The notes: generated from the sequence alone by a model not told the origin. Counted from the first letter of the stretch, positions 8,140 through 15,967 are shown. The stretch: 64,000 nt of DNA from Collibacillus ludicampi (GCF_023705585.1 NZ_BOQE01000001.1:3318710-3382709), one strand, 5' to 3'. Numbers and translations: made by a program.

Positions 8140-9024
8140 ATGAAGATTGCCACTTCACTTAATACGCTGCAGCAGGTTGCTCTGCATTTGTCCGGAAACC
8201 CAGTATCTATTAAGGTACATTATTGGGGAGGGCAACTTCGCCACCAAGATAATCCGCTACACAAGCATTCGTTTTTTGAAATATGCTATGTCTTAGGGGG
8301 GAGAGGTGTCTATTGGGAGGCTGGCCGGGAGTATCTGCTACAAAAAGGTACGATATTTTGTTCGCGACCTGGTAACATGCATCAAATCCATAAAGGTGAT
8401 AACTTGTTTCTCTTATGGGTGGGGTTTGAAATTGATGAGGCTGGGTCGCAGACGGCGGGTATATCCATGTTTGAACGGTTGGCCCAAACTCCACACTTTT
8501 ATGTCTCCGGCGCCGACGATTCCCCGGCCGCCTCAATTTGGAGAGCGCTGATGCAGCATGCGGAAGCTCCCCATCCGTCCATGACAGGACTGATAATATC
8601 CCTCGCCCACTCCCTTATTCTATCGCTCCAGACGCTGTTCTGTAAAACTAACCCGGTGTGGGGGGAGTTGCTTCATACTCGTTCCAGCGTACTGCTTCAT
8701 CAGGCAAAGTTGTTCATCAAGGACAACCTGGCACAGCCGCTGTCGCTGGTTGACGTTGCCAAATACCTGCACATTTCGCCACGTCACTTGTCCCGCCTGT
8801 TTAGCGAGCAGTATGGCGTATCTTTTACGTCCTTTGTTCGCAGGGAACGGGTACGTACGGCTGCAGAGTTGCTACGTTCCACAGACCTCGCAATCAAAAC
8901 GATTTCCGAGGAGAGTGGCTTTTCCTCGGTGCATTATTTCACGCGAGTATTTGCCGCGGAAATGGGCATGACTCCCGGAGAATACCGAAAATTATCACTT
9001 TCTAACACCAAAGACGCTACCTGA
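8140..9024 (+). CDS. AraC-family transcriptional regulator
   Basis: 294 residues from ATG 8140, which is nine bases after AAGGAG; the ATG at 8131 sits directly on that site and is less likely. The N-terminal half is a cupin-type ligand domain (HKHSFFEICYVLGGRG, then YLLQKGTIFCSRPGNMHQI). The C-terminal half has two AraC helix-turn-helices: PLSLVDVAKYLHISPRHLSR and TDLAIKTISEESGFSSVHYF with the YFTRVFAAEMGMTPGEYR signature. It resembles regulators of sugar use. The next intact genes, two Gfo/Idh/MocA dehydrogenases 780 bases downstream, are possible targets. Confidence 0.9.
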   Translation: MKIATSLNTLQQVALHLSGNPVSIKVHYWGGQLRHQDNPLHKHSFFEICYVLGGRGVYWEAGREYLLQKGTIFCSRPGNMHQIHKGDNLFLLWVGFEIDEAGSQTAGISMFERLAQTPHFYVSGADDSPAASIWRALMQHAEAPHPSMTGLIISLAHSLILSLQTLFCKTNPVWGELLHTRSSVLLHQAKLFIKDNLAQPLSLVDVAKYLHISPRHLSRLFSEQYGVSFTSFVRRERVRTAAELLRSTDLAIKTISEESGFSSVHYFTRVFAAEMGMTPGEYRKLSLSNTKDAT

Positions 9025-9157
9025 ACTGGCACAAGAGGAAGTGTATTTCGCAAACTGCAGCGAGGCACGAGCCGCTGAAGCGACTACCATCTACGAAGGT
9101 GAGCCAGGGTATCGTCCGAAACTAGACTGTGACAATAGTGGGATTGCGTGCGAGTAG
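9021..9157 (+). pseudogene. Excalibur calcium-binding domain remnant
   Basis: Reading +1 relative to the AraC gene end, the frame gives VYFANCSEARAAEA, IYEGEPGYRPKLD and CDNSGIACE before a stop at 9155-9157. This is a clear excalibur domain (DxDxDGxxCE type) normally found at the C-terminus of secreted nucleases and envelope proteins. There is no start codon, signal peptide or partner domain. The first Asp of the calcium loop triad reads Cys (DCDNSG instead of DRDxDG). It is the 3' stump of a lost gene. Confidence 0.7.
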
Positions 9158-9199
9158 ACAAGAGAAGCCCTTCTCGTGGGAGAGGGGCTTCTCTTGTCT
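9156..9199. terminator. Long perfect hairpin after the excalibur remnant
   Basis: A perfect 15-bp stem AGACAAGAGAAGCCC / GGGCTTCTCTTGTCT with a 14-base loop. It starts inside the stop codon of the excalibur remnant. It is probably a bidirectional terminator. Confidence 0.75.
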
Positions 9200-9234
9200 G
9201 AATTTGTATTTTGTATATGTTAGGTAAACCGGAA

Positions 9235-9453
9235 CTATATCAATGAGATCATTGCAGGCATTAGCATTCCGTAGAGTCCTTTTAAGATGCCGGGCTTTTG
9301 AAGTATATTGAATCGGTTTACTTCGCCGTGTATGAGCTTTTCCTTTGGAGCTATTGTTTTATTGTGTGCCTAGGAGATTCATACAAGCTGTGCAACATCT
9401 GGGATGCCAAATAGGCCACTATATGTGTTCGTTCGTGCAGAGATAGGATTCAT
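9235..9453 (-). pseudogene. Decayed minus-strand gene, unknown family
   Basis: Seventy-three codons in one frame starting with MNPISARTNTYSGLFGIPD and ending with GILKGLYGMLMPAMISLI, interrupted by TGA and TAG. The protein-like character on both sides of the stops suggests a recently inactivated gene or its 3' part. I do not recognise the family. Confidence 0.3.
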
Positions 9454-9800
9454 ACGCAAGATCATGCTTGACTTCCCCAATAAATGTCTCAATTTGTCAA
9501 ATAGGCGCTTAGCTTACAGATCGCCGGTTTCCACCAGGAAGGGACGGTTCTCGGTTGCAATTTTCTCCCTGTGAGTGTGATGCACTGAATCGGCGATGAC
9601 ACGTTTACTTTAGCAAGATGTCTTCAAAATACAAAAACATGTCTTTTTTTTGAAAAGACCAATATTCTGTATTCCTAATACAATACATAGTGAGAAGGAT
9701 AATTGCATGAATTTGTAAGGAACGTGTCAATTTTTACAAAGAAAACGGCAACTTTGCTGATTAAAGGTGTCTTTAAGTGGAAGATAAAGGAGGTTTGAAT
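9454..9800. other. Gap with promoter region of the dehydrogenase pair
   Basis: No coding frame is recognised. The part from 9600 is AT-rich with T- and A-tracts and probably holds the promoter for the downstream genes, but no single -35/-10 pair stands out. Confidence 0.3.
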
Positions 9801-9802
9801 GA

Positions 9803-10804
9803 ATGCAAAACAAGAAAATTAATTGGGGGATTTTAGGTACAGCCGAAATTGCGGAAGTTCAAGTGATACCAGCAATCCAAAAATCTAAAAATGCCAACCT
9901 TTTAGCTATCGCAAGTCGTAGTGGTAAAGAGCGGGAATTTTCAACAAAGTACAATATTCCTAAATCTTATAGATCATACGAAGATCTGTTAGAGGATCCA
10001 GAAATAGATATAATCTATATTCCATTACCTAATGATTTACACTCGAAATGGGTTAAAGCTGCTGCATATCATGGGAAACATGTGTTGTGTGAAAAACCAG
10101 CTGCCCTAAACGTACAAGAAACAAGAGAAATGATCGAAATATGTGAAAAGCACAATGTACTTTTTATGGAAGCTTTAATGTACCAATTTCATCCTCAGCA
10201 CCAGAGGGTTAAAGAAATGATTCAAGCAGGTGTTATAGGTGAAATCGTGCTTATGCGTGCATCCTTTACATTTATGTTGAAAAAATTGGAGGGAAATTTT
10301 AGGTTGAATCCTCAGCATCGCGGGGGAGGAAGTATATACGATATTGGCTGCTACTGTATTCACGCGATTAGGGAAATTATGGGGGAGCCTACGAAAGTAT
10401 CATGTATAGCAAATATGTCCTTAACCCACCAAGTTGATTGGTCTGCAATTGGAATTCTTGAATTTGAAAACGGTGTAAAATCTTATTTTGACTGCGGTAT
10501 GAATATGTCGACACGTCATGAGTATGAGATTGTCGGGACGAAAGGATCGATTCGGGTTCCTAAAGCGTTTATACCACAAGAAGATGGAGAAGGCATTATT
10601 CAACTTATTGATCACACTGGAAAAATTGGAGAGGAAAAATATTATGGAAACTATTATTTACTCGGTATTGAATACCTTTCAAATTGTCTTCTGGAAAATA
10701 CAAAACCACAATATACCAAAGAAGGTAGTATAAATAACATGAAAGTGATCGATGCTTGTCTTGCATCCATCGCAAGTGAAAGTGCATTCATAGAATTAAA
10801 TTAA
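9803..10804 (+). CDS. Gfo/Idh/MocA family oxidoreductase
   Basis: 333 residues. The N-terminal Rossmann domain starts WGILGTAEIAEVQVIPAI (glycine motif) and contains the family signature EKPAALNVQETREM with the conserved Glu-Lys-Pro. The C-terminal alpha/beta domain includes GGGSIYDIGCYCIHAIREIM with the catalytic Asp/His region. These enzymes oxidise or reduce sugars, inositols or amino sugars with NAD(P). Ribosome binding site AAGGAGG. The next dehydrogenase starts 22 bases after its stop, so the two form an operon; the exact substrate cannot be told. Confidence 0.9.
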   Translation: MQNKKINWGILGTAEIAEVQVIPAIQKSKNANLLAIASRSGKEREFSTKYNIPKSYRSYEDLLEDPEIDIIYIPLPNDLHSKWVKAAAYHGKHVLCEKPAALNVQETREMIEICEKHNVLFMEALMYQFHPQHQRVKEMIQAGVIGEIVLMRASFTFMLKKLEGNFRLNPQHRGGGSIYDIGCYCIHAIREIMGEPTKVSCIANMSLTHQVDWSAIGILEFENGVKSYFDCGMNMSTRHEYEIVGTKGSIRVPKAFIPQEDGEGIIQLIDHTGKIGEEKYYGNYYLLGIEYLSNCLLENTKPQYTKEGSINNMKVIDACLASIASESAFIELN

Positions 10805-10826
10805 AATAAATTTAGAGGTGAAAAAT

Positions 10827-11870
10827 ATGTCAAAAAAAATCAACGTTGGCATTATTGGCGCAGGAAAAATAGGTAAATTACATGCAAATAATTTATCCAC
10901 TTTTGCAGAGGTGAAGATTAGGGCAATTTCTGATGTATATATTGACCAAATGACAGATTGGGTGAGCACATTTGGGGTTGATTATGTCACTACTGATTAC
11001 AAAGATATTTTGCATGATCCTGAAATTGACGCTGTACTCGTTTGTACCCCAACCAAAATGCACGTGGAAATCGTACTCGAGGCAGCTACATTCAAAAAAC
11101 ATGTATTTTGTGAAAAACCAATAAGCTTTATCCTCGAGGATACATTGAAAGTGCTGCGAGCGGTAAAGGATGCGGGCATTCTGTTTCAGGTCGGTTTCGT
11201 AAGAAGGTTTGATCATAACTTTAAAAAGGTGTATGAATTGGTTCGGCAGGGTAGGATAGGGACTCCTCATATTATACACATTTTTTCAAGGGACCCAGAA
11301 CCAGCCCCAAAGGAATATGTGAAGCACTCAGGTGGTATGCCTTTTGATATGACGATCCATGATTTTGATATGATCAGATATTTAACGCAATTTGAAGTGG
11401 AAGAGGTTTATGCTCAAGGATCTGTTTTGATTGATGAATTTTTTAGAGAATGTAATGATATCGATACAGCTGTTTATTTATTGAGGTTTACTAATGGGTC
11501 ACTAGGTGTTATTGACAACAGTAGAAAAGCCGAGTATGGGTACGATCAACGAGTGGAGGTTTTTGGTTCGAGAGGTTCAATTACAATTAAAAATGATGTG
11601 GATAATTCTGCAGAAGTAATGACGAAAGAGGGTGTGCTTTCAGAAAAACCAAAGTGGTTTTATCTCGAAAGATATAACGAGGCGTTTAAAGAAGAGCTAA
11701 AGTCATTCCTGAAATGCATAGTAACGGGACAAGAACCCATTGTAAATGGTAATGATGGGTTACAAGCTGAACTGATGGCTCATGCTGCTGCAAGATCCTT
11801 GAAAGAAGGAAGGCCTGTTAAAATTCAAGAAATACTACTTGAAAGTACGGGAAGAATTCCGAGACTATAA
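10827..11870 (+). CDS. Gfo/Idh/MocA family oxidoreductase, inositol 2-dehydrogenase-like
   Basis: 347 residues from ATG 10827 (AGAGGTG ribosome site; the in-frame GTG at 10818 overlaps that site). Rossmann motif VGIIGAGKIGKLHANNL, signature FCEKPISF, and the catalytic pattern GGMPFDMTIHDFDMIRYL, which is the arrangement of inositol 2-dehydrogenases (IolG) and related scyllo-inositol enzymes. NAD(H)-dependent oxidation of inositol or another cyclic polyol or sugar is likely. No transporter or other iol gene is nearby, so this pair may be an isolated leftover of a catabolic locus. Confidence 0.88.
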   Translation: MSKKINVGIIGAGKIGKLHANNLSTFAEVKIRAISDVYIDQMTDWVSTFGVDYVTTDYKDILHDPEIDAVLVCTPTKMHVEIVLEAATFKKHVFCEKPISFILEDTLKVLRAVKDAGILFQVGFVRRFDHNFKKVYELVRQGRIGTPHIIHIFSRDPEPAPKEYVKHSGGMPFDMTIHDFDMIRYLTQFEVEEVYAQGSVLIDEFFRECNDIDTAVYLLRFTNGSLGVIDNSRKAEYGYDQRVEVFGSRGSITIKNDVDNSAEVMTKEGVLSEKPKWFYLERYNEAFKEELKSFLKCIVTGQEPIVNGNDGLQAELMAHAAARSLKEGRPVKIQEILLESTGRIPRL

Positions 11871-11961
11871 TTTCGCATCACTATGATCAAGTGGGTTTAG
11901 CAAGCATATTTATTATAACTTTAATAAAATTAAATATTTTTTGGTTGTTAGAACCCATTTC

Positions 11962-12231
11962 GTGATTGTTTACTATATTTCAGATGATAAACGACAAAAT
12001 TAATTTTTTAAAATTATGAAAGATAATACTCATCGCGTACAATTCGGCGTATTCGAGGCTAAACTGACATCGTCTTCACTGATCAGCTTGCGAAGGCGGA
12101 TCAACAAGGTCTTAAATCCTAAGGAAGACAGCGTCATTTCCTATTCGCATTGTGAAAATTGCAAGGATCGTGTGATAAGAGACGGGAGCAGTTATTCAGC
12201 TTTTGAGGACGAAGATTGGTATTACATCTAG
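11962..12231 (+). pseudogene. cas2: cas2 pseudogene (CRISPR adaptation endonuclease)
   Basis: From GTG 11962 the frame reads VIVYYISDDKRQN, then TAA at 12001-12003, then continues in the same frame FFKIMKDNTHRVQFGVFEAK, RRRINKVLNPKEDSVISYSHC and ends DEDWYYI. This is a full-length Cas2 ferredoxin fold with one nonsense codon (probably AAA to TAA). The conserved first-strand Asp (YDI) reads Tyr (YYI). The part after the stop has its own ATG at 12016 but lacks the first strand. No cas1 or other cas gene is in the window. A two-repeat array follows. Confidence 0.85.
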
Positions 12232-12440
12232 TGAAAATTGAAGATGAAGCGGCGGAAATCTTTTGAATCCGAATGAGAGCGAAGTATCCGTACAAAAATG
12301 GCTGAGATTGCTCGTACCAGACAGAACAAGGGATTCACGTCGATTCTTCGTTTTAAGCAGAGCACAAAATTAACTCTTGAACCAGGCGCTCGCAAACTAA
12401 TATTATAATACTTGTGAATACTTGATTTTCACGAGGTACC
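12232..12440 (+). other. Possible CRISPR leader region
   Basis: A non-coding stretch between cas2 and the first repeat. The AT-rich end (TAATATTATAATACTTGTG near 12399-12417) could hold the array promoter. Leader orientation fits the repeats, whose ATTG(A/G)(A/G)AC-type 3' ends are on the plus strand. Confidence 0.45.
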
Positions 12441-12551
12441 GTCATAAAAGAAGGGATTCCCCAAGGGGAATTGGAACGTCGTAAAGCCGGGACAGTATTT
12501 CGCGGCGATGTCACGTCATAAAAGAAGGGATTCCCCATGGGGAATTGAGAC
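12441..12551 (+). CRISPR. Relic CRISPR array, two repeats and one spacer
   Basis: Two 37-base repeats at 12441-12477 and 12515-12551 differ at three positions. Both begin GTCATAAAAGAAGGG, contain the palindrome ATTCCCC(A/T)GGGGAAT-type core, and end ATTGGAAC or ATTGAGAC, one change each from the canonical ATTGAAAC end. The spacer 12478-12514 is also 37 bases. Repeat-spacer-repeat lengths and the cas2 pseudogene 210 bases upstream identify it as an eroded array. Confidence 0.88.
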
Positions 12552-12722
12552 AAGGATGATTAACGAACAAACAAAAAACTGAGAATTTATCTACTGTACA
12601 TCTCGCGGGGAATGACATAGGACTTTTCCATCTAAACGGATTTTATCCGGATTTCATTTTGTGGTTGCATAACAATCAGATGTTTTCATGCATTTTTCTT
12701 TTCTCCCCCTTCCACTGAATTA
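12552..12722. other. Short gap downstream of the CRISPR relic
   Basis: No third repeat copy and no gene are seen. The frame of the following fragment is open through part of this stretch but has no start codon. Confidence 0.4.
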
Positions 12723-12860
12723 AGGATCGAAGCCGCAAGAAAGGCGACGGAGGAATGGCTTGCGAAACTGGCCCCCATGGTACGTCTGGAGAAGGCGACG
12801 CTCAAAGACATCGAATGGTGGCTGCGGAGGATTCAGTTCAGCGTGGAAATGTACAAGTAA
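12723..12860 (+). pseudogene. C-terminal fragment of an unknown protein joined to copZ copy 2
   Basis: An open frame of 45 codons, EAARKATEEWLAKLAPM then KDIEWWLRRIQFSVEMYK, ends at TAA 12858-12860, which lies inside the decayed start of copZ copy 2. It has the look of a real amphipathic helical C-terminus. The junction marks the left boundary of the duplicated copper cassette, so the fragment belongs to the gene into which, or next to which, the cassette was placed. Family not recognised. Confidence 0.4.
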
Positions 12861-13044
12861 TGCTTCAAGTAAACGGATGTCTTGCCAACGCTCTGTCAAT
12901 TCTATCGAGAAAGCCTAGGAAATCGGGGCTTCCGGACAAGTCGACCTGTGAGCTAACTCAGTGGCCGTGGAATATGATGAAACGAAATTATCTTTGGATA
13001 CGAGTAAGGAAGCCATCGAAGACCAAGGTTACGATGTCGCTTAA
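12849..13044 (+). pseudogene. copZ: copZ pseudogene, copy 2
   Basis: Same gene as 4803-5000. It lacks the private TAA of copy 1 (reads CAA there) but has lost single bases near the start and before the metal motif, which breaks the frame. It shares the in-frame TAG after IEKA, the TGA after VDL and the loss of the second metal cysteine. The end EAIEDQGYDVA is better preserved than in copy 1. Confidence 0.85.
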
Positions 13045-13054
13045 TGGATAAGAG

Positions 13055-13080
13055 AGGCCGCTCGTGGGCGGCCTTCCTTT
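13055..13080 (+). terminator. Terminator after copZ pseudogene, copy 2
   Basis: Stem AGGCCGC / GCGGCCT followed by TCCTTTT, as at 5011-5036. Confidence 0.65.
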
Positions 13081-13091
13081 TCACAAAAACA

Positions 13092-13110
13092 CATACCCTA
13101 TAGGGGTATG
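13092..13110. promoter_or_regulatory. CsoR operator, copy 2
   Basis: cataccctataggggtatg, identical to the site at 5048-5066 and placed before the copA stump. The intact csoR product could still bind it. Confidence 0.75.
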
Positions 13111-13124
13111 AGAGGGTGAATTCA

Positions 13125-13465
13125 TTGCAAAACGCGGAAACGCAAAAACATCAGCAAACAACTTTACAAATCACCTGAATGACGTGCGCTGCGTGTACCA
13201 ACCGAATTGAAAAGGGCCTCAACAAGTTGGAAGGCGTGTCTGAAGCAACTATAAATTTTGCGATTGAGCAGGCATCCTTTACATACAACCCCGCAAAAGT
13301 AGGCATTCCTCAAATCCAGCAAAAGTTCAAATCTCTAGGATACGATACTGTTAAAGAAACAGCAGATTTGATAATACTGGTATGACTTGCACAACAAGTG
13401 CCGCCCGAATTGAAAAAGGACTAAGCAAATTGTCAGGCATCACCAAGGCAAACGTCAGCGTGTAA
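13125..13465 (+). pseudogene. copA: copA N-terminal fragment, copy 2
   Basis: TTG at 13125 replaces the GTG of copy 1. The same TGA precedes MTCAACTNRIEKGLNKLEGV. The first metal domain continues to GYDTVKETAD, then a frameshift leads into the second metal domain (AARIEKGLSKLSGITKANVS), which ends in TAA and random sequence. The metal motif of the second domain is also damaged (MTCTTSAA). No ATPase core remains. Confidence 0.85.
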
Positions 13466-13532
13466 ATTGCATGGCTAAGATGATAGGCATTTTAAATGAA
13501 TGTATACGGTACACGGGTAGACTACCTGTACA

Positions 13533-13567
13533 GACTAAACCGAAAAATCAGGGAATCTCCTGATTGC
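13533..13567 (+). repeat. 35-bp hairpin repeat, left copy
   Basis: GACTAAACCGAAAAATCAGG... with the stem AATCAGGGAAT / CCTGATT. It recurs with one difference at 15968-16002 in the same orientation. It resembles an intrinsic terminator core and brackets the 13.57-15.97 kb segment holding the hypothetical membrane protein and the transposon debris. Confidence 0.7.
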
Positions 13568-13609
13568 AGCGTGTAGACAAAGTACCAAAGGTACAAGGTC
13601 TACACGCTG
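13567..13609. other. Nested double hairpin
   Basis: Outer arms CAGCGTGTAGAC / GTCTACACGCTG (12 bp, perfect) enclose AAA, then an inner hairpin GTACC-AAA-GGTAC, then AAG. There is no T-run after it. It could be an operator, a recombination site or an RNA structure. It overlaps the last base of the 35-bp repeat. Confidence 0.6.
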
Positions 13610-13738
13610 AAGCGCTATCACATTGATAGTACTTTTTATATGAGATAAAATCCAAGCGATCTCGGAATTCAAAGATTTCCTACATTTTTCTTGACAAGGC
13701 TTTTAAGCTATGTAAAAACTCTTTATGGGTGATATATA
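13610..13738. promoter_or_regulatory. Upstream region with likely promoter of the hypothetical membrane protein
   Basis: TTGACA at about 13691 followed about 17 bases later by TATGTA gives a plausible sigma-A promoter; the gene starts about 25 bases further on, after GGGTGAT. Confidence 0.45.
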
Positions 13739-14371
13739 TTGAACAAGGTATTGTTAACTATTGTTGTCATCATTGGTATTTATTTTGGACTACACTCTAA
13801 TTTAGGGGAATTATCATCTGGTATTTCAGATCGAGTAGGTTCTGTATTTAATACGGTAAAACAAATTGAGTCAGCAAATTTAAATACTAATCTTGATGAT
13901 GATTTTTCTATACAAGGAGTACATATTGGCGATTCCAAAGCAGAAGTTTTTAAAAAGATGAACCAGTCTTATAATCCAGACTGGCTGGAAGATGACAGTC
14001 CTATTGGTTTTTATGAAGGTGTTTTTGTATTCCAGAATCGTAAATTGACTGAAATTCATTACAGCGAAGGCTCTCAAAACTTTCACGCTAAAAGCGGCGT
14101 AGGTATAGGTTCATATCCTAAAGACATAATTAAAGCTTATGGAGGAAAGGGACTTTGGTTAACGAATAACGGGGTTATGCTATTGAAAAATAATCACATT
14201 CATGTTGTTTTTAATTTTTATCCAACTCACTGTAACCAGATCGCTGTATATGATAATACATACGGAGAAGATAAACTTCCGCCCAATACTGATGGTTGGG
14301 GACAGATTGATGCAGATGGAACAATTCATTGGACTAACGGTAAAACAAGCAACTATTTCTCTCGAAAATAA
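13739..14371 (+). CDS. Hypothetical membrane-anchored protein with two SmpA-like repeats
   Basis: 210 residues from TTG 13739. A single hydrophobic N-terminal segment (VLLTIVVIIGIYFGL) anchors or exports it. The body holds two similar units: FSIQGVHIGDSKAEVFKKMN with FYEGVFVFQNRKLTEIHYSE, and VGIGSYPKDIIKAYGG with GVMLLKNNHIHVVFNFYP. The G-x-x-x-G-D/Y-x-x-x-[ED]-[VI] helix-strand pattern resembles SmpA/BLIP-like or CAP-associated domains. No enzyme motif is visible. It is AT-rich and stands alone among transposon debris. The assignment of the fold is tentative. Confidence 0.6.
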   Translation: MNKVLLTIVVIIGIYFGLHSNLGELSSGISDRVGSVFNTVKQIESANLNTNLDDDFSIQGVHIGDSKAEVFKKMNQSYNPDWLEDDSPIGFYEGVFVFQNRKLTEIHYSEGSQNFHAKSGVGIGSYPKDIIKAYGGKGLWLTNNGVMLLKNNHIHVVFNFYPTHCNQIAVYDNTYGEDKLPPNTDGWGQIDADGTIHWTNGKTSNYFSRK

Positions 14372-14415
14372 CATCAATCCAACCACGAAGTGAGGGGATG
14401 TTATCTTTGTTTCTT

Positions 14416-14454
14416 GGGGCTGTCCCAAAAGTCTAACAACTGAGGGCCAGCCCC
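14416..14454. repeat. Transposon end-like hairpin
   Basis: GGGGCTGTCCCAAAAGT is typical of IS1182-type inverted-repeat ends. Its complement CAGCCCC is found 30 bases on, making a hairpin that could also terminate the preceding gene. No matching distal right end was found. Confidence 0.4.
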
Positions 14455-14539
14455 CTTTATTTTATGAAAAAATATAAGAAGAGATCGCGTCCTCTTGGTA
14501 AAATGGAAGTACCATCAACCATTGCCAAAGGAGCGATCT

Positions 14540-14975
14540 CTTTATGACGAATCATATCACGGAACAACTCACAATGCCACTGGAAGTCGAGCAAGCTTAG
14601 ACTTCTGCTTGCACCCGCATGGTCAAAGGTTCTGCTGCGTTTATACCGTATGAGATGAACCAAATTTGCCTTCCTCTTAGCCTAGAAGAATCCCTCATCA
14701 TGTGGTTCGCATCGTCAACGATGCTGTCGACTGTATCGACGACGATATTTTTTTTAAACCGTATCCTGGTGGCGGTCGAAGCAGTTACCACCCGAAACTT
14801 ATGACAAAGATCATCGTTTACGGATACACACAAAAACTGTACTCCTCCCGTTAAATTGCAAAAGCAATACGTGAGAACATTCCGTTCATGTGGCTAAGCG
14901 CACAGCAAACACCGGGCTTTCGTGCCATCAGTCGGTTTCGTTCCGAACGGATGAAGTTCAACACGAAGGATTATT
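14540..14975 (+). mobile_element. IS1182-family transposase remnant
   Basis: Pieces in different frames give FIPYEMNQICLPLSLEE, NHVVRIVNDAVDCIDDD, FFKPYPGGGRSSYHPKLMTK, YTQKLYSSRQIAKAIREN and FMWLSAQQTPGFRAISRFRS, the N-terminal third of an IS1182-type DDE transposase. At least one frameshift and several stops separate them, and the catalytic DDE part is missing. The element ends abruptly near 14970 where mutator-type debris begins. Confidence 0.8.
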
Positions 14976-15009
14976 ATTAGATCGCAACCGGAGATAATTT
15001 TTTTTTAAA

Positions 15010-15860
15010 ACGATGAAAAGTAAAGGTGTTGCATTCGCACCGTTACCTGTATTTGTGAAAAAGAGGAGAAACCTATCAAAGAATTGAGACGGGCTGCTCC
15101 ATGAGGAGGGTGCATTTCACCGTCACAGTTTCCGCCATCCCTTACCGTAGACTTGTAGCCGCACCTGGGTACAATTTTCAATCGGCATGGCCAGTTTCTC
15201 CATCGTACGAAGCGCATCATCTGCATCCTTATGGTTCCAAGCTTCCATAAACTTTCGTTGCACCCATCCCCGTTCGTCTTAAGGCAGATGATCCGTTACG
15301 TTGCGCATTTTATGTACATAACAGCGTTGTATCACTGCAAATTTCTCAAATTACACTCTTCACTGCGTATGGATCGCTTTACTTCCCATTAACGATCAAC
15401 AAAATCACTTCTTCTGTTTTCAGCTCAGTAGCGATTGCAAGTGGTACCATTCTCCTTGTTTTTCCTTCCAAATCCCCAATTATTTTTCTTACCTTCTTTA
15501 TCAATTCCTCGGGCGGCATCAACCGTATGATTGGCCGCGGCAATCAAATCGATCATGATAACGAGATAACGGCGAATGTCGAGCAGACCTTTCATCATTT
15601 TTCGTCAGCGATTTTGGGTGCGGCCAACAGTATCACCGGTTGGTTATAGAATCCAAGTGTTTCCCACAGTCACATGATGTGGCGAACCGATCGAAGTCGG
15701 TCATTCTTAACCGATATTCCTAGTTTGACCATCGCAGTCGAAAGCGCCGAGTGACTACAAGAACTGCCCGGAGTGTATCCATGGAATCCATTTTAACTAT
15801 TGCGTGTACATACCGTGTCAACTCTGAAACGGAAGCCAGCTTGTTCGCAACAGCCGCTTG
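15010..15860 (-). mobile_element. Mutator (IS256-type) transposase remnant
   Basis: On the minus strand, around 15190-15340, the reading gives QRCYVHKMRNVTDHLP followed after a stop by DERGWVQRKFMEAWNHKD and DDALRTMEKLAMPIE, the well-known CWVHKxxNVLxxLP region of mutator-type transposases; TVTVKCTLLME is seen further on. The upstream part (to about 15860) shows only scattered matches with many stops. The element is dead. Confidence 0.65.
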
Positions 15861-15967
15861 GTGTTAAGCCTTGTGACAGTGATGAAGATTTGTTCACTCA
15901 TATTGAGGACAAAATTATCAAGTGCAAACAACTAAAAATTGAAACAATTGTAAATGAATGCTCACGA

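Larger units (their letters stand above)
12849..13540 (+). repeat. Duplicated dead copper cassette, copy 2
   Basis: Direct copy of 4800-5405, holding copZ pseudogene, hairpin, CsoR operator, a longer copA stump and the GTATACGGTAC tail. It keeps about 130 bases of the first/second metal domain that copy 1 has lost, so copy 1 cannot be its complete parent. Confidence 0.85.

Noticed and set aside
12755-13051. 98-codon open frame starting MACETGPHGTSG.
   Set aside because: It runs out of frame across the fragment at 12723-12860 and the copZ pseudogene; its product matches neither family, while the other frames do.
5130-13180. TGA in place of a Gly codon before MTCAAC in both copA stumps: possible UGA recoding (glycine or selenocysteine).
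   Set aside because: TGA is used as a normal stop at the end of several intact genes here (for example dprA and fliI), other unrelated stops and indels occur in the same cassettes, and no SECIS-like context is needed to explain shared decay.
13567-13609. attC-like recombination site of an integron.
   Set aside because: No GTTRRRY core sites and no integron integrase in the window; symmetry is perfect, unlike attC folded sites.
14416-14454. Complete IS1182 element boundaries.
   Set aside because: Only a left-end-like sequence is visible; no matching right end or target duplication was found.
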